Below the pieces are notes generated by a model. It was not told where the DNA came from, made no database searches, and worked only from the letters and a program-made list of their open reading frames with translations. Shown piece by piece: positions 21,483-29,298 of a stretch of DNA of 29,298 nucleotides. Each line of letters starts with the position of its first letter. Positions within the stretch are counted from its first letter, which is position 1. The position numbers and the translations under genes were made by a program. Source of the DNA: JBHEKP01 sp041859375 (GTDB lineage Bacteria > Hydrogenedentota > Hydrogenedentia > Hydrogenedentales > CAITNO01); contig JBHEKP010000055.1 of the NCBI GenBank assembly GCA_041859375.1, positions 1 to 29,298 of the forward strand. The letters run 5' to 3'.

Positions 21483-23681
21483 TCAGCGCTCGTTGCGCAT
21501 GCGCTCGGCGAGGCGGGTGTTGCGGCGGGCGATCTTGTTGTTGCGCACGGCCATGGCGACGGCCTTTTTTGAGCCGACGACGACGACGAGTTTCTTGCCG
21601 CGCGTGACGGCGGTGTAGAGGAGGTTGCGCTGGAGCATCATGTAGTGCTGGGGCAGGAGGGCCAGCACCACGGCGGGGTATTCGCTGCCCTGCGCCTTGT
21701 GCACGGTGGCGCAGTAGGCGGGGGTGAGGTCGTCGGTGCCGTCCATGGGGTAGAGGACCTGCCGCCCGTCCTCGAAGGCCACCTGCACCTCGCCCGCGTC
21801 CGCGTCCACCGCCACCACCACGCCCGTGTCGCCGTTGTACACATCGAGGTCGTAGTTGTTGCGCGTCTGCATGACCTTGTCGCCCATGCCGAAGTCGCGC
21901 CGGGGCAGGGGCTGGCCCGATGGGTTGAGCGCGGCGCGGAGCGCCCCGTTCAGGCGGTTCACCCCGGCGTCGCCCCGGCGCAGGGGCGCGAGCACCTGGA
22001 TGTCCCGCAGGGGATCGAGCCCGAAGCGGGCGGGGATGCGCCGGGCCGCCAGCTCCACGATGGTGTCCACCGCCTGGGCGGGGTCTTCGCGCTCCACCAT
22101 CACGAAGTCGGTCTCGTTGAACAGGGGCATGACGCCCCGGTTGATGCGGTGGGCGTTGGCGGTGATGCCGCCCTCCTCGGCCTGCCGGAAGACGGTCTCC
22201 AGCCTCACCACGGGCACAAGCCCCCCGGCAATGAGGTCCATGAGCACGCTGCCCGGCCCCACCGAGGGGAGCTGGTCCACGTCGCCCACGAGCACCAGCC
22301 GCATGAAGGAGGGAAGGGCCCGCAGCAGGCAGTGCATGAGCTGCGTGTCGATCATGGAGGCCTCGTCCACCACCAGCATGTCCGCCTCCACCGGGTTGTT
22401 CTCATCGTGCTGGAATTTTCCTGTTACGGGGCTGAATTCGAGGAGCCGGTGGATGGTGCGCGACTCCCGGCCCGTGGCCGCCTCCATGCGCTTTGCGGCG
22501 CGGCCCGTGGGCGCGGCGAGCACGAAGGAGACGCCCTTCTTTTCCAGTATCGCCAGCAGGCTGTTCAGCACGGTGGTCTTGCCGGTGCCCGGCCCGCCGG
22601 TGATGATGAGCACCTTGTCCGACACGCCCCGGCGTATGGCCTCGCGCTGCGCCTCCGCCAGGGTGATGTTGTGCTGTTTCTCCACCCAGCGCAGCGCGTT
22701 GTCCAGCTGGACGGGCACCGGGTCGCAGGGGGTGCGCAGCAGCCGCTTGACGCCGTCGGCGCAGCCGCGCTCCGCGGTCCACAGCGCGGGACTGAAGCAC
22801 GCGCCGTCCTCCACCACCACCAGCCCCTCCGCCGCCAGCGCCGTGACCACGCTGTCCACCGCCCCCGCCTCCACCCCCAGCAGATCCGCCGCGCCGGCCA
22901 GCAGCTCCTCCCTGGGCAGGAACACGTTGCCCTCGCCCGCCGCCTGGCCGAGGGCGTGGACCACGCCCGCCCGCAGCCGTTCCGGCGCGTCGGGGGCGAT
23001 GCCCAACTGCCGCGCGATCTTGTCCGCGCCGTGGAAGGAGATGCCCGCGATGTCGTCGGCAAGCCGGTAGGGGTTGGCCCGGAGCACCGCCACGGCGCGG
23101 TCGCCGTACTGGCGGTAAATCTTCGCCGCCTGGCCGGGGGTGACGCCGTGGCCCTGCAGGAATATCATGATGGACTGGACCGCCTTCTGCGACGACCACG
23201 CCTCGCGGATTTGGGCGGCGCGCTTCTGGCCGATGCCCGGCACGGCGCGGAGCCGCGCGGGCTGCCGGTCAATGACGCGGAGGGTCTCCACCCCGAAGGC
23301 CTTCACCAGACGCCTGGCGTATTCCGGGCCGATGCCGGCTATCAGCCCCGAACCTAGGTATTTCTCAATGCCCTCGACGGTGCCGGGCAGCACTGTCTCG
23401 TAGGCGGTCACGCGCAGCTGCCTGCCGAAGCGGCGGTCGTCCACCCAGCGGCCCGTGATGCGGATGGTCTCGCCCGGCGACACGGCCATGACGCTGCCCA
23501 CGAAGGTGACGGGCTCGGCGCAACCCGGCACGCGCATCCGCGCCACGGAGAAGCCATTCTCGGCGTTTTCGTACACGATGCGCTCCACCACCCCCTCCAG
23601 GGTGGCCTCCGGCTCCAGGTCCCCCTGGGCGGGGGGACGCCCGGAAGGCGGGGGAGGGGGCGCGGAAAAGAGATCGTCCAT
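21483..23681 (-). CDS. recD2: RecD2-type ATP-dependent 5'-3' DNA helicase
   Basis: This is a predicted superfamily 1B helicase of the RecD/TraA type that acts in DNA repair without RecBC. The 732-aa product has an N-terminal OB-like domain (about 25-100) and helix-hairpin-helix motifs (SGLIAGIGPE, AVPGIGQKR, 111-155). Walker A is GGPGTGKTT (362-370), Walker B is VVDEAS (437-442), and LVGDVDQLPSVGPGS lies at 464-478. The C-terminal motifs are TVHKAQGSEYP (659-669) and YTAVTRGKK (689-697). The ATG at 23681 shares its A with the TGA stop of the SDR gene (TGATG), implying coupled translation. Residues 8-20 are a proline-rich leader. It is last in a three-gene unit. Confidence 0.93.
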   Translation of the reverse strand: MDDLFSAPPPPPSGRPPAQGDLEPEATLEGVVERIVYENAENGFSVARMRVPGCAEPVTFVGSVMAVSPGETIRITGRWVDDRRFGRQLRVTAYETVLPGTVEGIEKYLGSGLIAGIGPEYARRLVKAFGVETLRVIDRQPARLRAVPGIGQKRAAQIREAWSSQKAVQSIMIFLQGHGVTPGQAAKIYRQYGDRAVAVLRANPYRLADDIAGISFHGADKIARQLGIAPDAPERLRAGVVHALGQAAGEGNVFLPREELLAGAADLLGVEAGAVDSVVTALAAEGLVVVEDGACFSPALWTAERGCADGVKRLLRTPCDPVPVQLDNALRWVEKQHNITLAEAQREAIRRGVSDKVLIITGGPGTGKTTVLNSLLAILEKKGVSFVLAAPTGRAAKRMEAATGRESRTIHRLLEFSPVTGKFQHDENNPVEADMLVVDEASMIDTQLMHCLLRALPSFMRLVLVGDVDQLPSVGPGSVLMDLIAGGLVPVVRLETVFRQAEEGGITANAHRINRGVMPLFNETDFVMVEREDPAQAVDTIVELAARRIPARFGLDPLRDIQVLAPLRRGDAGVNRLNGALRAALNPSGQPLPRRDFGMGDKVMQTRNNYDLDVYNGDTGVVVAVDADAGEVQVAFEDGRQVLYPMDGTDDLTPAYCATVHKAQGSEYPAVVLALLPQHYMMLQRNLLYTAVTRGKKLVVVVGSKKAVAMAVRNNKIARRNTRLAERMRNER

Positions 23682-24400
23682 CACAGCGGCTCGCTGGAGA
23701 AGCGCCGGAGGTGGAGCAGGTCCGTGGTGGCGCGGGGGCCCATGCCCGCGAGGAACAGCACCGCGTGGGCGATGTCCTCCGGCGTCATCCATTCGCTCTT
23801 GTCACGGTCCGGCATGGCCTCCTCGGAAAGGCGCGTGGCCACGCCGCCGGGGCAGACGGCATGGACCGCTATGTTGTGGGCGCGCAGTTCCAGCGCGAGC
23901 GACTTGGTGAGGCCGTTCAGCGCGTGCTTGGACGCGACATAGGCGCTCTGGTCCACAATCGCCTTGAGCCCGGACACGCTGGAGATATTGATGATGCGCC
24001 CCGCGCGGCGTGCGATCATGCCCGGCAGAAAGGCCCGGACGCAGCGCACCGGCCCCATCAGGTTCACCTCGTGGGTGGCACGCCACTCCTCCTCGGTCAA
24101 TTCCATGAAGGGCTTGAAGCAGGCATGGCCCGCGTTGTTGACCAAAATGTCCACATGGCCGAATTCGGCGCCGACCACGGAGGCCATGTTTTCCACCGAC
24201 CCCGGATCGCCCACATCGCACACGACGGTGACGGCGCGCCGCCCCTCCGCCAGGACCATCGCGGCGGTCTGTTCCAGTTCGTCCTCCGACCTTGCGGCCA
24301 GGGCCACGTCACAGCCCTCCCGCGCGAAGGCAAGCGCCACGGCGCGGCCGATGCCCCGGCCAGCACCCGTGATGACGGCGGTTTTTCCCTGCAATAACAT
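23681..24400 (-). CDS. SDR-family oxidoreductase (FabG-like)
   Basis: This is a predicted NAD(P)-dependent short-chain dehydrogenase of 239 aa, the usual length. The cofactor loop is TGAGRGIG (11-18), NNAG is at 88-91, and the catalytic Ser is in INISSVSG (near 141-143), with Tyr154 and Lys158 in SAYVASK. An Ala-Arg-Ser (36-38) after the second strand is common in NADPH-preferring members. It looks like a 3-oxoacyl-ACP reductase relative, but the specific substrate is unknown. The start at ATG 24400 is chosen because the SDR fold begins there; GGGAG lies about 12 bases upstream. It sits between the BrkB gene (28 bases upstream) and recD2 (1-base overlap). Confidence 0.9.
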   Translation of the reverse strand: MLLQGKTAVITGAGRGIGRAVALAFAREGCDVALAARSEDELEQTAAMVLAEGRRAVTVVCDVGDPGSVENMASVVGAEFGHVDILVNNAGHACFKPFMELTEEEWRATHEVNLMGPVRCVRAFLPGMIARRAGRIINISSVSGLKAIVDQSAYVASKHALNGLTKSLALELRAHNIAVHAVCPGGVATRLSEEAMPDRDKSEWMTPEDIAHAVLFLAGMGPRATTDLLHLRRFSSEPL

Positions 24401-24428
24401 CCGGTGGTTCACTCCCAATGGCTGCTTT

Positions 24429-25931
24429 TCAGCGGGGTCCGTCGCCGGACGGCTCCGCGCCGGGGATTTTACCAGAGAGCGCGCCCAGTTCGGCATCCAG
24501 CAGTTCGGGCGAGTCGTGCATCCGCCCCAAAAACGCGCCGTATTCGGTTCCCCGCAGCAGGAGGGACGGGTCGTTCCCCGCGTTGCGCAGCGCCTCCACC
24601 ACCTCGCGGGCCGTGGCCGTCCATTCGCCCCGGCCGGGCGTGTAGGCCTGTCCGGACCCGCCGCAGCGGACCACCACCCCGGCGTCCGCCAGGCACTCCA
24701 TCACCTCCAGAACAGTTCGGGTGGGCACGTTCCACCGTGCCGCCGCCTCATGGGCGGACAGGGGCGGCCCGCCCGCCCGGAAACGCCTCCCCGTTTCCGC
24801 GCACACCAGCAGCGCCACCGCCTCGCGGTAGGCATGGCTCGCGCCGGAGGCCAGCCGCTCCAGGGCGAACGTCTCCTCGTTCTGGTACGCGTAGGTCACC
24901 AGCATGCCGAAGAGCAGCGTGAGCCAGCCGAAATATATCCACATCAGCAGCATGGGGAAGAGGGCGAAGGTGGAGAAGAACAGGGCGTAGCGCGCGAGGC
25001 CGAACTGGAATTTCACAAAGCCCCACGAGAGCAGCACCCACAGCACGCCCGCCACCACGCCGCCCAGCAGCGCGTAGCGGAACCGCACGCTGGTGTTGGG
25101 AACAAGGTAGTAGACCAGGCAGAAGGCCATGCAGACCACGGCGAACTGGGAGCCGCGCAGGCTCCACGCCAGCGGCCCCAGCATGGAGCCCACATAGTCG
25201 CTTTCCAGCAGCGCGGCCACGCCGAGCATGCCCGCCACGGCGAAGGGCAGCAGCAGCGTCACCAGCAGGTAGTCGCCCAGCGAGCGCAGCGGGTTGCGCG
25301 CGCGGCGCACCCCCCAGATGCGGTTGAAGGCCGACTCGATGTTGCGCAGGAAGCCGAAGACCGTGCTGAACAGGAACAGCAACCCCGCCACCCCCAGCGC
25401 GCCCGGATGGGACGCGCTCTGCTCGGCCAGGCCCACCAGCATGCGCACGGGGTTTTCAAAGCGGCCCCTCCCGTCCAGGCCGCGCTCCTGCATGAAACCG
25501 GGAAAGAGCTTCCCGATTATTTCCTCCTTCAGCAGCTCGTCCCGGTTTTCCGCGTTCCCCGCGGCGGGGTGTTCGGGCGCCTTTTCCGGCAGTCCCACCC
25601 CCGCGCCGCGTATGACGCCCACCGCCTCGGTCAGCTTCGCGTCCATCACGTCATAGGCCCAGTTGCCCAGGCTGAAGGTCTGAATGAAGAAAAACAGCAG
25701 GGAAAGAAAGGGCACCAGAAACAGGAGCGTCGCAAAGGTCAGCGCCGCCGCGCGGATGAGCAGGGTCTCCTCGAGCACGCCCCGGCCCAGCAGGATGAAG
25801 GCGCGCACCTGCTTGATCACAAAACCGCGCGGCAGCGGCTCGCCCGGCCGGCCGATGCGCCACACGTCCCGTGTGACGAAGCGGCGGCCCCGGTCCAGCG
25901 CCGCCCGGACCCGCACCGTTATGGAAGGCAT
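24429..25931 (-). CDS. YihY/BrkB-family membrane protein with C-terminal winged-helix-like tail
   Basis: The roughly 500-aa inner-membrane protein has the YihY/BrkB pattern of about six spans: AALTFATLLFLVPFLSLLFFF, LLFLFSTVFGFL, a following pair, LLGGVVAGVLWVLLSWGF and LFPMLLMWIYFGWLTLLFG. The SAFNRIWGVRRARN loop is typical. The function is uncertain; the family was once misnamed ribonuclease BN. The cytoplasmic tail (about 375-500) resembles a winged-helix fold (LSAHEAAARWNVPTRTVLEVMECLADAGVV), as seen in some relatives. The start is ambiguous: ATG at 25931 has GGGTGA upstream, while ATG at 25943 has AGGGG only one base away. The first gene of a unit with the SDR and recD2 genes, divergent from blaI. 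Confidence 0.85.
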   Translation of the reverse strand: MPSITVRVRAALDRGRRFVTRDVWRIGRPGEPLPRGFVIKQVRAFILLGRGVLEETLLIRAAALTFATLLFLVPFLSLLFFFIQTFSLGNWAYDVMDAKLTEAVGVIRGAGVGLPEKAPEHPAAGNAENRDELLKEEIIGKLFPGFMQERGLDGRGRFENPVRMLVGLAEQSASHPGALGVAGLLFLFSTVFGFLRNIESAFNRIWGVRRARNPLRSLGDYLLVTLLLPFAVAGMLGVAALLESDYVGSMLGPLAWSLRGSQFAVVCMAFCLVYYLVPNTSVRFRYALLGGVVAGVLWVLLSWGFVKFQFGLARYALFFSTFALFPMLLMWIYFGWLTLLFGMLVTYAYQNEETFALERLASGASHAYREAVALLVCAETGRRFRAGGPPLSAHEAAARWNVPTRTVLEVMECLADAGVVVRCGGSGQAYTPGRGEWTATAREVVEALRNAGNDPSLLLRGTEYGAFLGRMHDSPELLDAELGALSGKIPGAEPSGDGPR

Positions 25932-26013
25932 GTTTTCACCCATGCCCCTATGCTACGCGCCCGCGCCCCGCAAGGCAAGGGGGCGGGGGTTCCCCTGCTC
26001 CCGCGCCGTATGC

Positions 26014-26025
26014 CTAAAATTTTAG
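26014..26025. promoter_or_regulatory. Upstream dyad CTAA-N4-TTAG (possible BlaI operator 1)
   Basis: A perfect 12-bp palindrome, CTAAAATTTTAG, lies immediately 5' of the blaI -35 hexamer. It has the same CTAA-N4-TTAG form as the downstream dyad. Confidence 0.5.
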
Positions 26026-26054
26026 TTGACAGGGCGGAAATGTTGTGGTACTTT
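26026..26054 (+). promoter_or_regulatory. Promoter of the blaI-M56 operon
   Basis: TTGACA (26026-26031) is followed after 17 bases by TACTTT (26049-26054). The -35 is perfect and the spacing ideal. Predicted start is near 26061, within the downstream dyad. Confidence 0.7.
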
Positions 26055-26055
26055 G

Positions 26056-26073
26056 TGACTAAGGAATTAGTCA
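26056..26073. promoter_or_regulatory. Dyad over the transcription start (likely BlaI operator 2)
   Basis: TGACTAA, GGAA, TTAGTCA forms a 7-bp inverted repeat spanning the predicted transcription start. It contains CTAA-N4-TTAG, whose centre is 45 bp from that of the upstream palindrome. Confidence 0.6.
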
Positions 26074-26087
26074 AAGAAAGGGACGCC

Positions 26088-26474
26088 ATGAAAGCAAGGC
26101 CGAACACGCAAAAGCTCACCGAACTGGAATCCGTGATTATGGACGCGGTGTGGACCCTTGGCCAGGCCACGGTGAGGGACGTGCAGGAGCACCTGAAACC
26201 GACCCGCCCCATGGCGCGGAACACGGTGCTGACAATGATGGGCATCCTGCGCGACAAGGAATTTCTCACCAGCACCCGCGAGGGGCGCACGGATCTGTAC
26301 CGCCCGGCGGTGTCGCGGGAACAGGTGAGCGGCGGTCTTCTGCGGGATGTGATGAACCGCTTCTTTTCCGGTTCGGCGCGCGCGCTTGTCAGCCAGTTGC
26401 TGGACTCGGAGGAAATGGCCCCGGAAGAAATAAAGGCCATTCGCGCGGAACTGAACCGCCGCCTCAAGGGCTGA
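26088..26474 (+). CDS. blaI: BlaI/MecI/CopY-family transcriptional repressor
   Basis: This is a predicted dimeric winged-helix repressor that blocks transcription until cut or released by its membrane partner. The 128-aa product matches family length. LTELESVIMDAVWTLG (10-25) starts the wing-helix, TVRDVQEHL (28-36) and ARNTVLTMMGILRDK (43-57) form the recognition region, and GRTDLYRP (66-73) is the wing. The C-terminal helices (RFFSGSARALVSQLL) form the dimer and cleavage region. The ATG at 26088 has AAAGGGA nearby. It precedes the M56 gene by 21 bases, the classic regulator-sensor order. Two dyads flank its promoter, so autorepression is likely. The effector is unknown; antibiotic sensing should not be assumed. 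Confidence 0.93.
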   Translation: MKARPNTQKLTELESVIMDAVWTLGQATVRDVQEHLKPTRPMARNTVLTMMGILRDKEFLTSTREGRTDLYRPAVSREQVSGGLLRDVMNRFFSGSARALVSQLLDSEEMAPEEIKAIRAELNRRLKG

Positions 26475-26495
26475 AAACACACAGGGGAGAACCAC

Positions 26496-29298
26496 ATGAA
26501 TTCCACCATAACACTGTTGAATGAATCCGGCCATTGGCTGGTGGCCCAGTTGGGCCGCATGAGCGTGGAACTGGCCGTTTTGGCCGGGGTTGTGCTGGTG
26601 GCACTCCACGTGCTCCGCGTGAAATCGCCCGCGCTGCGCCACCTGTTTTGGGGGCTGCTGCTGGCCAAACCGGTGCTGACCTTTCTTGTGGCCTCACCGC
26701 TGTCGCTGTATGCGGTCCTGTGGCCGCAGGTTCCGGAAGTCCTCTTTGCGCCGCCGCCGGCGGTCGTGCAGACCGCGCAGGCACCGCTTCCGCCGCCGAT
26801 TGCACCCCTGCCGGACATTGCGCCGTCCGCAGCCGTGCCGCGCGTTGAAACTCCGCCCCCATGGCGGCAGGTGGACCGCTACGGGCTGGCCATGCTGGCC
26901 TGGGGTCTGGTCGCGTCGCTGCTGGGACTGCGGCTGATGCTCGGCTGCGCCTATGTGGGCTTTCTTCGCGGCACCGCCCGGACACAAAAGGAGGGGCGTC
27001 TTTTCGACTTGGTTGCCGAGGCGGCGCGCACCCTTCACATGCGCCGCCGCGTGGCCGTCGCCACCACCACGGTCTGCCACGGCCCGGTACTGGCGGGTGT
27101 TTTCCGCCCCGTCATCCTGCTGCCTGAAAGCATGGCGGCGGCGCTCACACGGGTCCAGCTCAAGCTGGTCATCACCCATGAGCTGGCCCACGCCCGGCGC
27201 TGGGACAACCTGGTGCTGCTCATCCAGCGGCTGGCCGAGATGCTGTTCTTCTTCCATCCCGTGGTGTGGCTGTGCGGCTGGATGATGCGCCGCGAGGCCG
27301 AGGCCGCCTGCGACGACATGGTTGTGTCCGCCTACGGCGACGCCGACGGCGCGGGCGCGGCGGCCTACGCCGACAGCCTCACCCGCGTGGCCGAGATGAA
27401 GTGCGGCGTCACGCGCCGCCTGCTCGTCAACACCTTCGCCGCCGCCGAGTCCAATTTCCACCGGCGCATCCGCCGCATCCTCAGCGGAAAGCGGACGCGC
27501 ATGACCCTGTGGCTCAGCCTGGCCACGGCCGCGGCACTCGTGCTGATTGGCGTGGTGGGCCTCCCCACGGTCGCCTCCGCACCGCCGCAGGACAACAGGG
27601 CGGATCTGGAGAAGGCGCTCGATGCCACGGGAAGCATTGCCTTTGAGAACCAGCACCTGTCCGAGGTATTCAACTTTATCGCCGACACAGACAGGATCAA
27701 TCTGGTCATAGACTGGCGGGTAGTGAAAGTTGCGCCGAACTTTGGCACCAATGGAAACAGCCCGGCCTGTGGTCCCGCGCCCGAGTACGTGACCGACGGC
27801 ATGGTGCGATGCATCGATGTGCGAAACGTGTCCTGGCGGGCGGCGATTGATACGCTGGTGAAACCATTGGGCCTGGTCGCCGTTGTGAAGGACCAGTATG
27901 TGTGGGTTTCCTCACCGGCCATGATCGCGCGGGACGCGGCGCAAATTGCCCCAAAACCGCAGCATCCCGGCCCGGCGCTGCTAAAGGTGCTAGATTCCCC
28001 AGTTTCCGTGGAATTTGAAAGCATCAATATTCGGGAAATACTGGATTTTGTTACAGACAGCTGGGACGTCCAGTTCTCCATTGATGACACAGTGGTTGCC
28101 CCCAAAGCGGACAGCGGCCGGCCCGTTCCGGCCACCTGCATCACAAACGGATATGTGCCGCGAATTGAGATCCGGGATGTGCCCCTGTCGGCAATGCTGG
28201 AGGCGTTGTTTCGCCCCTTGAATCTGGTGGCGGTGCCCGACGGCGATGTGGTGCGCGTGACCGCGTACGGTGGGACTGGGGAAAACGGCGCGGCGGCTGA
28301 CACGATAAGCCAGGCACCGAAGCCTGCAAGCCAGACGGCCGCAGACCCCGCCGTCAAGGTCGACTCCATCATCGTGGATTCCAAGACCGGGAAAGTTTCC
28401 TTTGCGAAAATCAGGATCAGCGGCGTGCCCGTGCGTGTGGGGCCGGGAGTCGCCCGCGGGGGATACCTGGCGAAGAGCATCTCCGCGGACCCGCCCGCGG
28501 TCGCCTTTGTGCGCCAGTCGGACGGCATGGAATGGAATGTGGCTGTTGACCCGGCGGAGGTGCGCACGGAGGAGGACGGCAAGAGCCCGGGCAAGGCCGT
28601 GCTCAGGCTGCTCGATACCCGGGTAATGCACAGGCGACCACGTGCATACATACAGACCCACGAAGAACAGCGAGGATACTGGTACCGCATTGGGGACGAA
28701 ATCGGGGAATACACCGTCAAGGAAATCAATGATGAGGCGAAGACGGTCCTGCTGGCAACGAATGACGGCCGGCAGACATTGTTACTGGAACGGTTCATCT
28801 TCCCTGGACGGGGTGAGGATTTTGAAAGTTACGCCAGCGGTCCCGGCACCTGGCCGGAAGCTTGGATCGCGGACGGCAACGCGTCGGACCATGCCGTGTG
28901 CTTTGTTGACGGCACCACCTTCAAAGACACCCACGGCAACACGCTGCGGCTCCATGGGGACAGCCCGACATGGTCGCCTTTGGCGCATCTTCTGACCTAT
29001 GTGGCCCCGCCCTTCCGGGTGGCCTTCGACGTGTATCTCGAAGACCAGGGCACGGAAACCACCTGCGTGGCCGGGGTGCGCAGGGATTCAAGCTGGAAGT
29101 CGCCGGGTGTCATCCTCTTTGACACCACCCCGCCGGGCGAGATCAAGGGACTGGAGCCTGTCGCCGGGGGCGGTGTGATGTCAAAGGGCCAAAGTTCCGA
29201 CCAACTGCGCATGACGCTTGGCAAGTGGCACCACGTGGAGCTTGTCCTGCGGGAAGAGCAGGAAAAGCAGTCCCTCACGGTCACGCTGGATGACGGCA
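26496..29298 (+). CDS. BlaR1-like M56 membrane metalloprotease with secretin/STN-like and LamG-like extracytoplasmic domains (runs off the window)
   Basis: This gene is open to the window edge (over 934 codons). The BlaR1-like N-terminal part has membrane spans near 22-40, 48-70, 128-150, 242-262 and 336-362. The M56 zinc motif HELAH is at 228-232, with the downstream acidic block EAEAACDD (267-274). The fused part after the last span is unusual. Two domains (about 369-480 and 500-590) show the secretin-N0/STN pattern: I/V-x-F-E-x-x-x-L/I-x-E-V/I at the start, then a D-V-x-W/L-x-x-A-L/I block and a strand pair. A beta-rich domain follows, with YWYRIGDEIGEYTVKEI (about 726-742), GspC/PilP-like. 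From about 772 a LamG-like region begins with DFESYASG. No penicillin-binding domain is seen. The Shine-Dalgarno GGGGAG is 7 bases before the ATG. It probably senses an extracytoplasmic ligand and cleaves the BlaI repressor. Confidence 0.8.
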   Translation, partial: MNSTITLLNESGHWLVAQLGRMSVELAVLAGVVLVALHVLRVKSPALRHLFWGLLLAKPVLTFLVASPLSLYAVLWPQVPEVLFAPPPAVVQTAQAPLPPPIAPLPDIAPSAAVPRVETPPPWRQVDRYGLAMLAWGLVASLLGLRLMLGCAYVGFLRGTARTQKEGRLFDLVAEAARTLHMRRRVAVATTTVCHGPVLAGVFRPVILLPESMAAALTRVQLKLVITHELAHARRWDNLVLLIQRLAEMLFFFHPVVWLCGWMMRREAEAACDDMVVSAYGDADGAGAAAYADSLTRVAEMKCGVTRRLLVNTFAAAESNFHRRIRRILSGKRTRMTLWLSLATAAALVLIGVVGLPTVASAPPQDNRADLEKALDATGSIAFENQHLSEVFNFIADTDRINLVIDWRVVKVAPNFGTNGNSPACGPAPEYVTDGMVRCIDVRNVSWRAAIDTLVKPLGLVAVVKDQYVWVSSPAMIARDAAQIAPKPQHPGPALLKVLDSPVSVEFESINIREILDFVTDSWDVQFSIDDTVVAPKADSGRPVPATCITNGYVPRIEIRDVPLSAMLEALFRPLNLVAVPDGDVVRVTAYGGTGENGAAADTISQAPKPASQTAADPAVKVDSIIVDSKTGKVSFAKIRISGVPVRVGPGVARGGYLAKSISADPPAVAFVRQSDGMEWNVAVDPAEVRTEEDGKSPGKAVLRLLDTRVMHRRPRAYIQTHEEQRGYWYRIGDEIGEYTVKEINDEAKTVLLATNDGRQTLLLERFIFPGRGEDFESYASGPGTWPEAWIADGNASDHAVCFVDGTTFKDTHGNTLRLHGDSPTWSPLAHLLTYVAPPFRVAFDVYLEDQGTETTCVAGVRRDSSWKSPGVILFDTTPPGEIKGLEPVAGGGVMSKGQSSDQLRMTLGKWHHVELVLREEQEKQSLTVTLDDG

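Noticed and set aside
23964..26087. The long plus-strand frame leading into blaI
   Set aside because: It runs antisense to the SDR and BrkB genes and joins blaI by chance. The BlaI protein begins at the ATG at 26088, which has its own promoter and Shine-Dalgarno.
26496..29298. Reading the M56 protein as a beta-lactam resistance sensor (BlaR1/MecR1)
   Set aside because: The core is BlaR1-like, but no penicillin-binding domain motifs (SxxK, KTG) are seen in the visible C-terminal part, so a resistance role is not supported.

Overview
The window is about 29.3 kb of bacterial chromosome, mostly very G+C-rich, with strong third-position G/C bias in most genes. It has canonical Shine-Dalgarno sequences, sigma-70-type promoters and rho-independent terminators. 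No rRNA, tRNA or CRISPR array was seen. The gene content points to a Gram-negative-like, environmental bacterium of the Planctomycetes/PVC or Hydrogenedentes/Sumerlaeota type. It includes a K+-dependent membrane pyrophosphatase, a DUF4914-type protein, an M16 peptidase of the long-insert subfamily, secreted phosphoesterase and propeller proteins, and a BlaI/M56 pair with secretin-N-like domains. This placement is inference from content only.

Layout. (1) 1-4250: an IS1380-type transposase, whose element probably ends near 1480. It is followed by a visibly lower-G+C segment with a ComM-like AAA+ ATPase (+) and a BRCT protein (-). These look acquired. (2) 4257-7657 (-): a tightly coupled three-gene unit encoding a Sec-exported calcineurin-like phosphoesterase, a Tat-exported TolB-like propeller protein and a cytoplasmic histidine phosphatase. 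(3) 7703-8050: a 49-codon gene with its own promoter and terminator, lying next to the hppA terminator. (4) 8074-11545 (-): hppA, rnc and acpP, with acpP isolated by its own promoter and terminator and no fabF between acpP and rnc. (5) 11691-14549: a YhhN-family membrane protein (-), an acidic-substrate DAACS symporter (+), and a two-gene small-membrane-protein unit (-).

(6) 14716-17640 (+): a large M16 zinc peptidase, convergent with a CoA-binding protein. (7) 18127-20137: a DUF4914-type protein with PEPCK-like nucleotide-binding motifs, ending at a strong bidirectional terminator shared with an HU-family protein (-). The HU gene has a leader of about 155 nt. (8) 20781-21479 (+): a calcineurin-like protein that has lost several metal ligands. 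(9) 21483-25931 (-): a BrkB/YihY membrane protein, an SDR oxidoreductase and a RecD2-type helicase in one unit. (10) 26014 to the end (+): a BlaI-type repressor followed by a giant BlaR1-like M56 protein that runs off the window. Its promoter is bracketed by two matching CTAA-N4-TTAG dyads.

The most novel-looking system is the last one. A BlaI repressor is paired with a membrane M56 metalloprotease whose C-terminal sensor part is not a penicillin-binding domain. Instead it appears to carry two secretin/STN-like domains, a beta-rich domain and a LamG-like region. All functional statements come from reading motifs in the sequence; no database search was run.
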